From positions 1 through 42,670 of the forward strand of contig JAQYWO010000037.1 of the NCBI GenBank assembly GCA_029379215.1: 42,670 bases of DNA. Reading direction: 5' to 3'. The position numbers were made by a program, and so were the translations under genes. The first letter of the stretch is position 1, and each line of letters begins with the position of its first letter. Positions 35,478 to 42,670 of the stretch are shown here, piece after piece. The stretch comes from Rhizonema sp. PD37 (GTDB lineage: Bacteria > Cyanobacteriota > Cyanobacteriia > Cyanobacteriales > Nostocaceae). The notes below the pieces were generated by a model. It saw only the letters and a program-made list of their open reading frames with translations. It was not told where the DNA came from and searched no databases.

Positions 35478-36034
35478 CAGTGACCTCTCCTTTTTAGATA
35501 TTGGTTATGTACTTTTATTACAACTTTAGCTAAGATAGTGTGATGACAGCTTAGCTCATTAGACGTAGATTTGGTAAGGTTGAATAACAAATATATATAC
35601 CTACCCACTGCTAAATTCATGACTTTTTCCCTTTAGCCACACAATCATGAAGTAAGAATGGAAAGTAAAAAATATGCCGATGTTTCATACATTCAAGACA
35701 CCGAGGAGCGCTGTATTTCCGCTTACAGTATGCTTTAAAAATACAGTTTCAATAAAAGATTTATCACTAAATAATGGCTCTTAAAATAGCTGTAAGGCGT
35801 CTTTATTTAAAACTCCTGAATTTATTTATCGATGTGGTGAACGACGACCTACCTTGGTTGATAGCTGTTAATCGCTGAAATGCATAGAGATTATAGACTT
35901 GAAAAAATAGAAAACTTTCTGTATTTATTTACTACATGGGAAGTTACTATTTGTAGAGGGACATACCCCGTCGGATTTGTGAAGAGATAAAATTGCTAGT
36001 TAAGTGAAATTGAGTTGAGTGAACGACAACAGCC
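35478..36034. other. Intergenic region between divergent genes
   Basis: About 560 AT-rich bases carrying the promoters of the cytochrome b-like gene and the TonB-like gene. No gene or strong repeat seen. Confidence 0.4.
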
Positions 36035-37795
36035 ATGTCTTACGTCTCCATACTGAAAAATATACCAGATTTGTTAAGTCAACCTGCTGGAATAGCAGCG
36101 ATAGCCTCTTTAGGCATTCATGGTGCTATTGCTTTCATTTTGCCTTTAATGCCTGTTGACTCCAAAGTCGCAGAGCATCATCAAGCTATACCAAAAACTG
36201 TGGGACTTGTTGAATTAAACCAAGCTGAGCAAAACCGACTGCCACAAGTAGGTACATCTCAAATTCCCATACAATCTCAAGTTAGTTTAATTCCACAAGT
36301 TCCGCCACTGCCAAACTTTGCAACACAGTCCACTGCATTACCTCCTTTACCACCCGTAGCTTCTAGCCAGTTAGTACTACCCCCACTACCCAAATCACCC
36401 ACCAATTTATCAATCGCCTCCTTACCCAAATCTCAATCTTTGCAGACCGGGGCAACAAAAAACGACTTTTCAGTTAACAGATCCTTCAATACACAAGCAA
36501 CTGCCCAATCATTTCCTCGTTTTCAAGACAGGGTGAAATTGGGACAATCACAACCACTACCACCTTCCAACTTAGCTCAATTACCAACTTCTAGAGTCCC
36601 TGTAATCTCAAACTCGCGTCTGCCCAATTTAGAGGCGGCTCAGATACCGGCAAATCTCCCTAGAAATCTACCGCCTCTTGCAGTGGGAACACAGACGGCT
36701 TCAACAGCAGCAGGAAGTCCATATCCACAAACTGCTTCCTCCTCTGATCAATCAACAGTTCAGAACAGGCAGCTAGTAGCTCCTATTGGGGGAACTCCAC
36801 AAGTTGGTGATAATTTAGCATTGGCAGGAGGGACAATCCCATCTTCATCAGCACCATCACTACCGCAGTTCATGCCTAGAACAGTGGCATCAAGTGGACA
36901 GCAGCTGATTTCATCAAAGCCTAGTAGCTTTGGGGAACAGTTTAGTGAAGTCAAGCAGCAATACCGCAATATACAAACGCAGCTACCTATTTCCAAAACG
37001 CTCACAGCTCGTGTGGGGCAAGAAGGTCAAGTTGATGGTGGTTTAATAGTAAATGGTGAAGGTGAGGTTGAATCTATCAAGTTTTTGGACAACTCCGTGT
37101 CACCGGATCTGAAAGCATCTGCTAGAGAGTACTTCAGAGATTATCTCCGAAATAATCAAGTCCCACCAGCGAACGGCAAACCCAAATATTATCCATTTAG
37201 CCTGTCTTTCAGATCTAATAGCATTGAGCATGAAGCGGCAAAACAGCCAATATTACCATCTTCACAAGAAAGTCTAGTTCAAAGCTTGCGCTCACCTAAA
37301 CTGAATACACAATCATTACCTATATCTACGACATCTAATCAAACTTCGCGCTTACCTAAATTAGTACCACAAGCACCTCAGCAGCAACTCATTCCTAGCT
37401 CATCACAATCTCTCAAACCATTTACTAGTTTGCCAACCAGAACCCAGCCTTCTTCAATACCAGGAGCAAATACAACCCAACCAACCACACAATCCAGAAC
37501 TCAGCCTTCTTCAATACCACAAGTGATAGCTCTTAAACCAGTAACCGCATCGCCAGTCAGATCTCAGCCTGTGCCCACACCACAAGCAACTCCTAGCAAA
37601 CCAATCAGCGATTTGCGAGCTAGAAGCAAACAACCAACTCCACAGGCAACGGCAACTACATCCTCATCTAAGCCAGTATTAATAGGTAGCAATCAGCCTT
37701 CATCCTTTGCTGAAAACAGTAAAAAATTATTGCGACAGTTGCGAGAATTGAGGGAACAAAGACAAAGCCCTAATCAGGACAAATCATCAAATTAG
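36035..37795 (+). CDS. Proline-rich TonB-like protein
   Basis: 586 residues. An N-terminal membrane anchor (GIAAIASLGIHGAIAFILPL) is followed by a very long Pro/Gln/Ser/Thr-rich periplasmic region, a folded domain at about 325-400 (LTARVGQEGQVDGGLIVNGE, VSPDLKASAREYFRDYLRN) and a second Pro-rich tail with repeats around RTQPSSIP. The layout is that of TonB-type energy transducers, though the folded domain is a cyanobacterial variant. No exbB/exbD or receptor gene is nearby. A coiled charged tail ends the protein. Confidence 0.65.
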   Translation: MSYVSILKNIPDLLSQPAGIAAIASLGIHGAIAFILPLMPVDSKVAEHHQAIPKTVGLVELNQAEQNRLPQVGTSQIPIQSQVSLIPQVPPLPNFATQSTALPPLPPVASSQLVLPPLPKSPTNLSIASLPKSQSLQTGATKNDFSVNRSFNTQATAQSFPRFQDRVKLGQSQPLPPSNLAQLPTSRVPVISNSRLPNLEAAQIPANLPRNLPPLAVGTQTASTAAGSPYPQTASSSDQSTVQNRQLVAPIGGTPQVGDNLALAGGTIPSSSAPSLPQFMPRTVASSGQQLISSKPSSFGEQFSEVKQQYRNIQTQLPISKTLTARVGQEGQVDGGLIVNGEGEVESIKFLDNSVSPDLKASAREYFRDYLRNNQVPPANGKPKYYPFSLSFRSNSIEHEAAKQPILPSSQESLVQSLRSPKLNTQSLPISTTSNQTSRLPKLVPQAPQQQLIPSSSQSLKPFTSLPTRTQPSSIPGANTTQPTTQSRTQPSSIPQVIALKPVTASPVRSQPVPTPQATPSKPISDLRARSKQPTPQATATTSSSKPVLIGSNQPSSFAENSKKLLRQLRELREQRQSPNQDKSSN

Positions 37796-37806
37796 AAAAA
37801 AAGATA

Positions 37807-37840
37807 CAAAGAGTGGCGGATTCAAATCCGCCACTCTTTG
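37807..37840. terminator. Bidirectional terminator between convergent genes
   Basis: CAAAGAGTGGCGGATT (37807-37822) pairs perfectly with 37825-37840, loop CA. It lies 12 bases after the TonB-like stop and before the petJ stop on the other strand. Confidence 0.8.
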
Positions 37841-37888
37841 TAAACAGCTAAAAAAATACGATTTTATCTAAAATAGAGGTTATGATTA

Positions 37889-38233
37889 TTACCAGCCTTG
37901 TTCTGCTTTTTGATGAACATAAACGGCTACGTCTATGAGTTCTTGCTCGCTTAACTTGTCCTTAAAAGCGGGCATAGCATTTTTTCCGTTTTGTAGCTGG
38001 TTAACAATCGCTTGAATTGAATTGGTATCGTAATTTGCCAAGTACTTTGACAATGCTTCCTTTTTCAAAGTTTTCTCGCCAATCAAGACGTTACTACCAC
38101 CTATGTGACAAGAAGCACAGTTCTGACTAAAGATTTTGGCCGGAGATAATGTTTCGCCTGCAAGTACTGGCGCAATAAAAGCGAAATGCCACAGGGCGAT
38201 CACGAATAACACAATCGATAAATATATTTTCAT
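37889..38233 (-). CDS. petJ: Cytochrome c6
   Basis: 114 residues from ATG 38233 (AGGTGAATTCT just upstream; the frame runs on to 38263 but without a site). Signal peptide with cleavage after VLA. Mature part has haem motif CASCH at 39-43 and axial Met87 in GKNAMPAF. Helix LSEQELIDVAVYVHQKAEQG W is normal. The loop KYLANYDTNSIQ is a few residues longer than in the common form. A soluble lumen carrier from cytochrome b6f to PSI or oxidase, alternative to plastocyanin and usually favoured under low copper. petE lies 360 bases upstream on the same strand. Confidence 0.93.
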   Translation of the reverse strand: MKIYLSIVLFVIALWHFAFIAPVLAGETLSPAKIFSQNCASCHIGGSNVLIGEKTLKKEALSKYLANYDTNSIQAIVNQLQNGKNAMPAFKDKLSEQELIDVAVYVHQKAEQGW

Positions 38234-38595
38234 AGAATTCACCTTGCCACAAGCTGAGCGCAAATCATTGTCTGGCTGCTAGGAGCGCTGAAATTATAAT
38301 AAATTAAAATCTATTTTTCTACCGATAAAATTAAAAATTTTGTGACGAGTTAATCTCCAGTATGGATTGGCAATTTTTACCATCCTATAAGGGGATCAAA
38401 CTCGTCACGTCGCTTTGCTCCTATTCGTAATTGTGACTCCACACATAAATGAGTCACTGGAGATCTGAATAGAATCTCGCACTCTAATTACCTACATGTG
38501 GAAACCAATCAAGGGGTTGTGACAAATTATCCTAGTATTGACTCACATTACGAATCTGGTAGCTGTTAACAATAACTTTCATTGCCAACAGCTTT
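38234..38595. other. petJ upstream region with hairpin
   Basis: GTGACGAGTT (38342-38351) pairs with AACTCGTCAC (38399-38408). The hairpin lies after petE and before petJ on their strand and may end petE transcription. Copper-responsive sites cannot be recognised by eye. Confidence 0.45.
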
Positions 38596-39021
38596 TTAGC
38601 TAGCAGACTCAACAATCACCTTACCAACCATGCCAGCACCACGATGAGGTTCGCAATAAAAAGAGTACTCGCCAGGTGCTGCATCTGCTGGGAATACTGT
38701 CTCTACGGATTGCCCAGGGCTCATCAACAGCTTTTTGTTAGAGAGTTCTTTAGCTAGATCGGAACTCTTAGCAGGATTTTTTGCAGGATCAAAAACAACG
38801 TTATGGGGAGGAACTTTGTTGTTTACCCACTTAATAGTGTCTCCTGGATGAACTGTCACCTTATTGGGTTGAAAAGCCAGCATTCCTTTATCACTGCCCA
38901 ATTTCACCGTATATGTCTCAGCTGCTGCACTCTCAGCGAAAACAGTAAAACTACTCACAACTAAAAAGAGTGTCAATAGAGCTAAGCCCAAGCGCTGCCA
39001 GCTTGACGCAATCAATTTCAT
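38596..39021 (-). CDS. petE: Plastocyanin
   Basis: 141 residues with a signal peptide (GLALLTLFLVVSSFTVFAES) cut near AAA-ET. The mature copper protein keeps all ligands: His73 (VPPHNVVFDP), Cys123, His126 and Met131 (FYCEPHRGAGM). It shuttles electrons from cytochrome f to PSI in the thylakoid lumen. Beside psbV and petJ on the same strand but with gaps of more than 300 bases, so each probably has its own promoter; copper-replete expression is expected from the family. Confidence 0.97.
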   Translation of the reverse strand: MKLIASSWQRLGLALLTLFLVVSSFTVFAESAAAETYTVKLGSDKGMLAFQPNKVTVHPGDTIKWVNNKVPPHNVVFDPAKNPAKSSDLAKELSNKKLLMSPGQSVETVFPADAAPGEYSFYCEPHRGAGMVGKVIVESAS

Positions 39022-39368
39022 GCCATTCTCCTAACAACAGATTTTATTTTCACTTATTCATTTTAAATAAAATCAAGCCCAAATATGACAATATGTCGTA
39101 GATACAAGTTTTTTTTAAAGATTAAGCAAAAACACTTCTGCTTACAGTTCCGTAATTCCTCGTTTTTCGTATCCCTGTGGATGGAAAACCCTACTGGCTA
39201 CATTCCATATACCGTTTACCTTTTGGTCATTTTTCCTGAGTCATTGACTCGCTTTTGAGCATGAGAAAGCATAAACGAGTCAATGACTTGATCAAAGTGG
39301 CGCTTTGCATTCAGCTATTAGACACTCGAGAAAGTCAAGGCTAACGGCTGAATGAGTACAGAGTAACT
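39022..39368. other. petE upstream region with hairpin after psbV
   Basis: AGTCATTGACTCG (39239-39251) pairs perfectly with CGAGTCAATGACT (39276-39288), loop 24 bases. It sits 80 bases after the psbV stop and probably ends its transcript. Confidence 0.5.
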
Positions 39369-39857
39369 TTAGAAGAAAATTTTACCGCCGCCCCACTTTT
39401 CGCCCACAACCTTAGGCTGGAGAAGAATATGACCGGAGATCGCTTCCAAGTCGGTTTCCTTCAGATTTCTCATTTTGGTGAAAATATCTGCACTCTTAAT
39501 GCTGGGATGCAATTCAGAAATTTCCTCTTCACCATCGTAAGTCGTGGGATTCTTCAGATAGTCCACCAAACTTGCAATGTTGTTCCGAGGTGGAGTTGCC
39601 AAATCCAAAGTTTCGGGATCGAGTCCGACATTCTGGTTTGTCTTGGTAACACCTCCGGCATGACACTGAGCACAAGCGTAATTAAACAGCCGTTTGCCTT
39701 CTTTAACTTGTTTCAGACTAAGTTCGATGGTCTCACCTTTGTCATCTAATGCTACTGTACGGGTGGCTTTGTCTAGTTCCACTGCTGTCGCGCTACCGAC
39801 AAAAAACTGAAACATCAGTAAAACAGCAGCCACAATACTAAGTAATCTTGTTAACAT
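39369..39857 (-). CDS. psbV: Photosystem II cytochrome c-550
   Basis: 162 residues. Signal peptide of 26 residues ending ATA before VELDKATRTV. Haem motif CAQCH at 62-66 and second axial His117 (ISELHPS) give the bis-His haem of PsbV. C-terminus GEKWGGGKIFF is normal for the family. It stabilises the Mn4CaO5 cluster on the lumenal side of PSII. petE lies downstream on the same strand; this adjacency occurs in other Nostocales. Confidence 0.97.
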   Translation of the reverse strand: MLTRLLSIVAAVLLMFQFFVGSATAVELDKATRTVALDDKGETIELSLKQVKEGKRLFNYACAQCHAGGVTKTNQNVGLDPETLDLATPPRNNIASLVDYLKNPTTYDGEEEISELHPSIKSADIFTKMRNLKETDLEAISGHILLQPKVVGEKWGGGKIFF

Positions 39858-39990
39858 GTTTCCCCTTAATAATTTAGATTCGTAACACAGCTACGACTGC
39901 GCTGCTCAATCTCAATTGTGTTAACTGCTTGCAACTCCACGAGCGATAAGCAGTGAGCCACTTAAGTGGCTTCAGTTTCACCAAACAAGT

Positions 39991-40227
39991 TCAGTCAATA
40001 CCTCTCAAATCTTTTTCAGCCAAAATTTGGGAAATAATTGCCTTTGCATCTTCTAACGCCAAACGGGTTTTTTGATTTTTATAGACAATTAAGAGCTTGT
40101 CGCACACAGACAGCACCTTTTCAACAGGAACACCGTAGTCTGCTGCTATATCCGAGATCGATAGATCTGCAAAACCCATAATGTTTTGTGAACTAACAGT
40201 ATAGAGATTGAGTTGCTGTAATACCAA
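39991..40227 (-). CDS. Short conserved hypothetical protein
   Basis: 78 residues from TTG 40227, or 62 from ATG 40179; neither start has a strong ribosome site. The visible part MGFADLSISDIAADYGVPVE, followed by KVLSVCDKLLIVYKNQKTRL and ALEDAKAIISQIL, is mostly helical with an HTH-like look. It lies about 130 bases upstream of psbV on the same strand. I do not recognise a named family. Confidence 0.6.
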   Translation of the reverse strand: MVLQQLNLYTVSSQNIMGFADLSISDIAADYGVPVEKVLSVCDKLLIVYKNQKTRLALEDAKAIISQILAEKDLRGID

Positions 40228-40241
40228 TTATCACTTTAAGA

Positions 40242-40352
40242 GTGCAATTTGTTGCCGAAACAAAAGAGCGTTTCCTATGCTTGGGATCAAAAAGCAATAC
40301 GGCTCAGTTAGAAGCGTCACTCCCTGAAGATCCTCCCAAACCCCTTTTATAA
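40242..40352 (+). pseudogene. Possible gene fragment
   Basis: 36 codons from GTG reading QFVAETKERFLCLGSKSNTA then LEASLPEDPPKPLL. The frame is protein-like and open a little further upstream, but it lacks a site and has no recognised family. Probably a remnant. Confidence 0.25.
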
Positions 40353-40408
40353 GGTAGGGTGTACACACAAGTCGGGTGGAGAGTCGAAAGTTGATCCCAA
40401 GTTAAAGG

Positions 40409-40489
40409 TTAGAAGATATTTTCGCCGTCACAAGTGTACTTAGCACGAATTAGTCCGTTAGCTGTAAAAGCACTGCTTTCTAACTTCAT
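40409..40489 (-). pseudogene. N-terminal stub of a YbhB/YbcL (PEBP-like) protein
   Basis: 26 codons from ATG 40489, reading MKLESSAFTANGLIRAKYTC then DGENIF and a stop. Whole proteins of this family begin almost the same way and continue SPPLSW for about 150 residues. Everything after ENI is gone. The frame is open upstream to 40621, but that part is unlike the family. Confidence 0.65.
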
Positions 40490-41262
40490 AGTTGTCACCT
40501 TGCTTTTAGATTGATTGCTACTTTCTTCCAGCCCTGCTAGAAGAATACTCATGTACAAAACCGCTCCCTCACTGTGAACGCGTTTGTCAGTCAAAAAGAA
40601 AATAGGTAATCTTACACTCAATCACGGGAGTAAGAGCGGAAGTGGCTGCGGTACTGCCATTACCAGCAAAGCCTGTTAACCTAAATACAGCGATTTGACT
40701 CAGAAAAAGTCGTCTACTAATAATCAGCACACTTACCTGCTGTTGTCAAATATATTGCCCTAAAATTAATAAAAGTCAATATATTTCGTGAATTACACAG
40801 AATTGGTCAAAAAGAAAGGCAGCTATGCTGGAGGCAGAAGGCAGGAAGTATAATATAATACATTTGATGCTTGGGTCCCCAACTGATTGAAGACCACCAA
40901 CCTCCGGTTTTGTGGGGCAAAGTCTGCCGGGGGTTGCTGACCCCGGCGAGCTTTGCGGCTTGTACCCGATTTCAACTCATACTGGACAGAGAACAGAGGT
41001 TTCACTGGGGTATCAAAACTTACGTCTTCCTTCAGCCGGATGCCCGTGACTCGTAGCTGCCTTGCAAGGGAGGGCTGGTCAATTCCTGAATCAACTTGCT
41101 ACAAGATAAGGCTGACGTTCAATTGGTTCTGTGATAATGATAGTGGACTGTTTGAGCAATTTTTCCCTCAAGTTTATAAGCTGACATTTTACGAGGCCTT
41201 GTTTTTCTTTAATAATTAGATTAAATTAATTATCGAAATAAACCAAAAATGTGGTATGTGCA
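40490..41262. other. Non-coding region, repeat-like
   Basis: Several 60-88 codon frames overlap on both strands, none with a start site or known family. GCCGGGG (40926-40932) pairs with CCCCGGC (40941-40947) in a GC-rich patch. Probably repeat or gene debris. Confidence 0.4.
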
Positions 41263-41826
41263 ATGACAATTGCAGTTCCAAGAACCTCTAGTCTGGAGGA
41301 GTTTTTGAAACTTCTAGACATTGACGAATCACCACCGTGGGAGTACATTAACGGAGAGGTGGTTCAAAAACCTATGGGAGGTGGCAAACATAGCCTCTTG
41401 CAAAAGCGTTTGATTGTCGCGATTGATGCAGCTAGCAGCAAATACGAAGCCTTACCAGAATTGCGCTGTAGCTTTAGTAATCGTTCTATCGTTCCTGATA
41501 TTGTTGTTGTTGCTACCAATCAGTTACCAGTAGATGAAAACGGTGAGATTGCTAGTACTGGTATTGAGTTTCCTCCTCTTTGGGTGATTGAAATCCTTTC
41601 GCCGAATCAAAGTCAAACCAAAGTTACTGGTAAAATTCTGCACTGTCTAAAATACGGCACTCAGATGGGGTGGTTGTTCGATCCAAGCGAGCGATGTGTA
41701 CTTGTGTATCAGCGCGATCGCTTACCCGATTTGTTGGCAGCAACAGATGTGTTGCCTGTATTGGAAGATGTAACCCTGAGTCTATCCGTTGAGGAAGTCT
41801 TTTCTTGGCTGAAGCGAAAAAATTGA
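41263..41826 (+). CDS. Uma2-family endonuclease (second intact copy)
   Basis: 187 residues from ATG 41263, preferred over GTG 41251. Uma2 landmarks: WEYINGEVVQKPMGGGKHSL, IVPDIVVVATNQ (PD), PPLWVIEILSPNQSQTKV (E with following Q/K), and YGTQMGWLFDPSERCVLVYQ. In the C-terminal motif the usual EYWLVD is GWLFDPSE, the other common subfamily. It is unlike the copy at 4283 in sequence, so not a recent duplicate. Role unknown. Confidence 0.85.
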   Translation: MTIAVPRTSSLEEFLKLLDIDESPPWEYINGEVVQKPMGGGKHSLLQKRLIVAIDAASSKYEALPELRCSFSNRSIVPDIVVVATNQLPVDENGEIASTGIEFPPLWVIEILSPNQSQTKVTGKILHCLKYGTQMGWLFDPSERCVLVYQRDRLPDLLAATDVLPVLEDVTLSLSVEEVFSWLKRKN

Positions 41827-41921
41827 CATCGTTCTCCATGCGATCGTCTCAAATCGCACAAATTCCTCCACAGCTAGTCAAGAATCACTGTTTCATGATG
41901 CGATCTCTTAACTTTTCCTCT

Positions 41922-42410
41922 TCATAGTTCTTCATCTAACTCAGTCGGTTCTACATCCTCTAACGACTTATCATCATACAGAAGCGTTTTACCCATAGCT
42001 TTCTCTATTCTCTCAAGTAACATTTTGTGTCGAGTTTGGAAAAACTTGTCAAAATCATCTGCACGTAAAGCATCTGGATCGATAACATGCGATCGCAAAA
42101 GCTTATCCATCCGTTCCTCAGCAATACTCGCTTTTTTTTGCAAACTAGATAAATAGACACTTGGGGCATGACTGCCAACAATTTTGTTAGTTTTAGACGA
42201 GAGCGGTGTTTTGTTTACAACGCTGTCGTACTCTTCACGCTTGATACTATTCTTTTCGCACCAACTGCGTGGAAAAATATGATGAATATCTATTGGTTCG
42301 CTATGGTGCATTAAAGTATCGATTTCACAACCTGTGAAAAAATCGCATCCCTGCTCCCGTAATAGCAAAGCAGATAAACCCTTGTATGCAGCGAAATAGT
42401 TTTTGATATT
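41922..42410 (-). pseudogene. C-terminal part of a GmrSD/DUF262-DUF1524-like HNH protein
   Basis: The frame is open from 42410; a TGA at 42413-42411 closes it. About 162 residues are readable: KNYFAAYKGLSALLLREQ, then CDFFTGCEID and the HNH core DIHHIFPRSWCEKN, followed by TPLSSKTNKIVGSHAPSVYL. This is the C-terminal nuclease half of GmrS/GmrD-type restriction proteins, which are normally 550 or more residues with an N-terminal DUF262 domain. That part is missing; the DNA beyond 42413 is unrelated. An ATG at 42368 is available but would give only a fragment. Confidence 0.7.
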
Positions 42411-42459
42411 TCAGCCCCTGAAGGTCATCTTCCTTGTTGGGGTAGATGGACTAGATTAG

Positions 42460-42633
42460 GTGATAGGGTGGGAATGGTTGTTGGGTCAGCAGGTAAGTTT
42501 AGTGTTATCTTCTCTCACTCATAAATTTGTGGACTATAGCAGGAGTCACCGCAATCGGGTAGCAGAACTAGATCGCCATAACCATGTTCCCTTGCCAGAG
42601 CGAGTTATTAGCACTCATGTTGCAGCAAACTAA
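42460..42633 (+). pseudogene. C-terminal fragment of an unrecognised protein
   Basis: 57 codons from GTG to TAA, including VIGWEWLLGQQVSLVLSSLT then KFVDYSRSHRNRVAELDRHN and PLPERVISTHVAAN. A TAG at 42457-42459 precedes the frame, and the same frame upstream is also protein-like. Family unknown; it borders the truncated GmrSD-like gene. Confidence 0.3.
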
Positions 42634-42670
42634 TTATTACAATCTAATATTTGTTTAAATACTGTTAAAG

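Noticed and set aside
40823..41219. Overlapping small ORFs on both strands
   Set aside because: They are mutually overlapping, lack ribosome sites, and run through a GC-rich hairpin.
1..42670. CRISPR array
   Set aside because: No regularly spaced direct repeats of 25-40 bases were seen; only short tandem repeats and palindromes.

Overview
The window reads as chromosome from a filamentous, probably heterocyst-forming (Nostocales-type) cyanobacterium. The evidence is: many copies of the HIP1 octamer GCGATCGC; psbV, plastocyanin and cytochrome c6 genes; a dnaE C-terminal half that starts with a split-intein C-fragment; heptameric short tandem repeats; and many long palindromic intergenic repeats. 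Genus cannot be fixed from the sequence alone.

Layout. 1-798 is the 3' end of a membrane flippase cut by the window edge, followed by a decayed PIN-domain toxin gene and a PlsC-like acyltransferase. 3.1-10.2 kb is accessory DNA: two copies of a DUF433 antitoxin (one frameshifted, one degenerate), a DUF5615 toxin, a Uma2 nuclease and a Uma2 stub, an SDR, a GC-rich Gfo/Idh/MocA-like gene, a shortened WD40 protein, an HsdR-N-like nuclease, and a DUF4365/HicA-like overlapping pair. 10.2-22 kb is mostly core: mnmE, an aspartoacylase-family hydrolase, era, a NarL-type response regulator, two RodZ-like HTH proteins around an alpha/beta hydrolase, gatA and dnaE-C. 22.5-28.5 kb holds a nuclease-like protein, a broken stress-protein/ChaB fusion behind dps, a small exported protein, decayed tRNA-like sequences, an HNH endonuclease pair and a small ribbon-helix-helix-like protein. 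29.3-35.5 kb has a GAF sensor kinase that lacks the phosphoacceptor His, an SRPBCC protein, tRNA-Glu(UUC), a CPA1 antiporter and a cytochrome b6-like paralogue with a changed haem ligand. 36-40.2 kb has a TonB-like proline-rich protein and three lumenal electron-transfer proteins (cytochrome c6, plastocyanin, PsbV). The right end is accessory again: a YbhB stub, a second Uma2 nuclease and an N-terminally truncated GmrSD/DUF1524-type HNH protein.

How the parts work together. The photosynthetic block encodes the two interchangeable carriers between cytochrome b6f and photosystem I, plus the extrinsic PSII cytochrome. mnmE, era, gatA and dnaE-C are housekeeping. The accessory blocks show gene decay by nonsense mutation, frameshift and truncation, mostly in toxin-antitoxin and restriction-like genes. 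No complete new multi-gene system is evident. The most unusual items are the kinase whose H-box His codon is overwritten by a HIP1 site, the decayed tRNA cluster, the broken stress/ChaB fusion, and the cytochrome b paralogue with Gln in place of a haem His.
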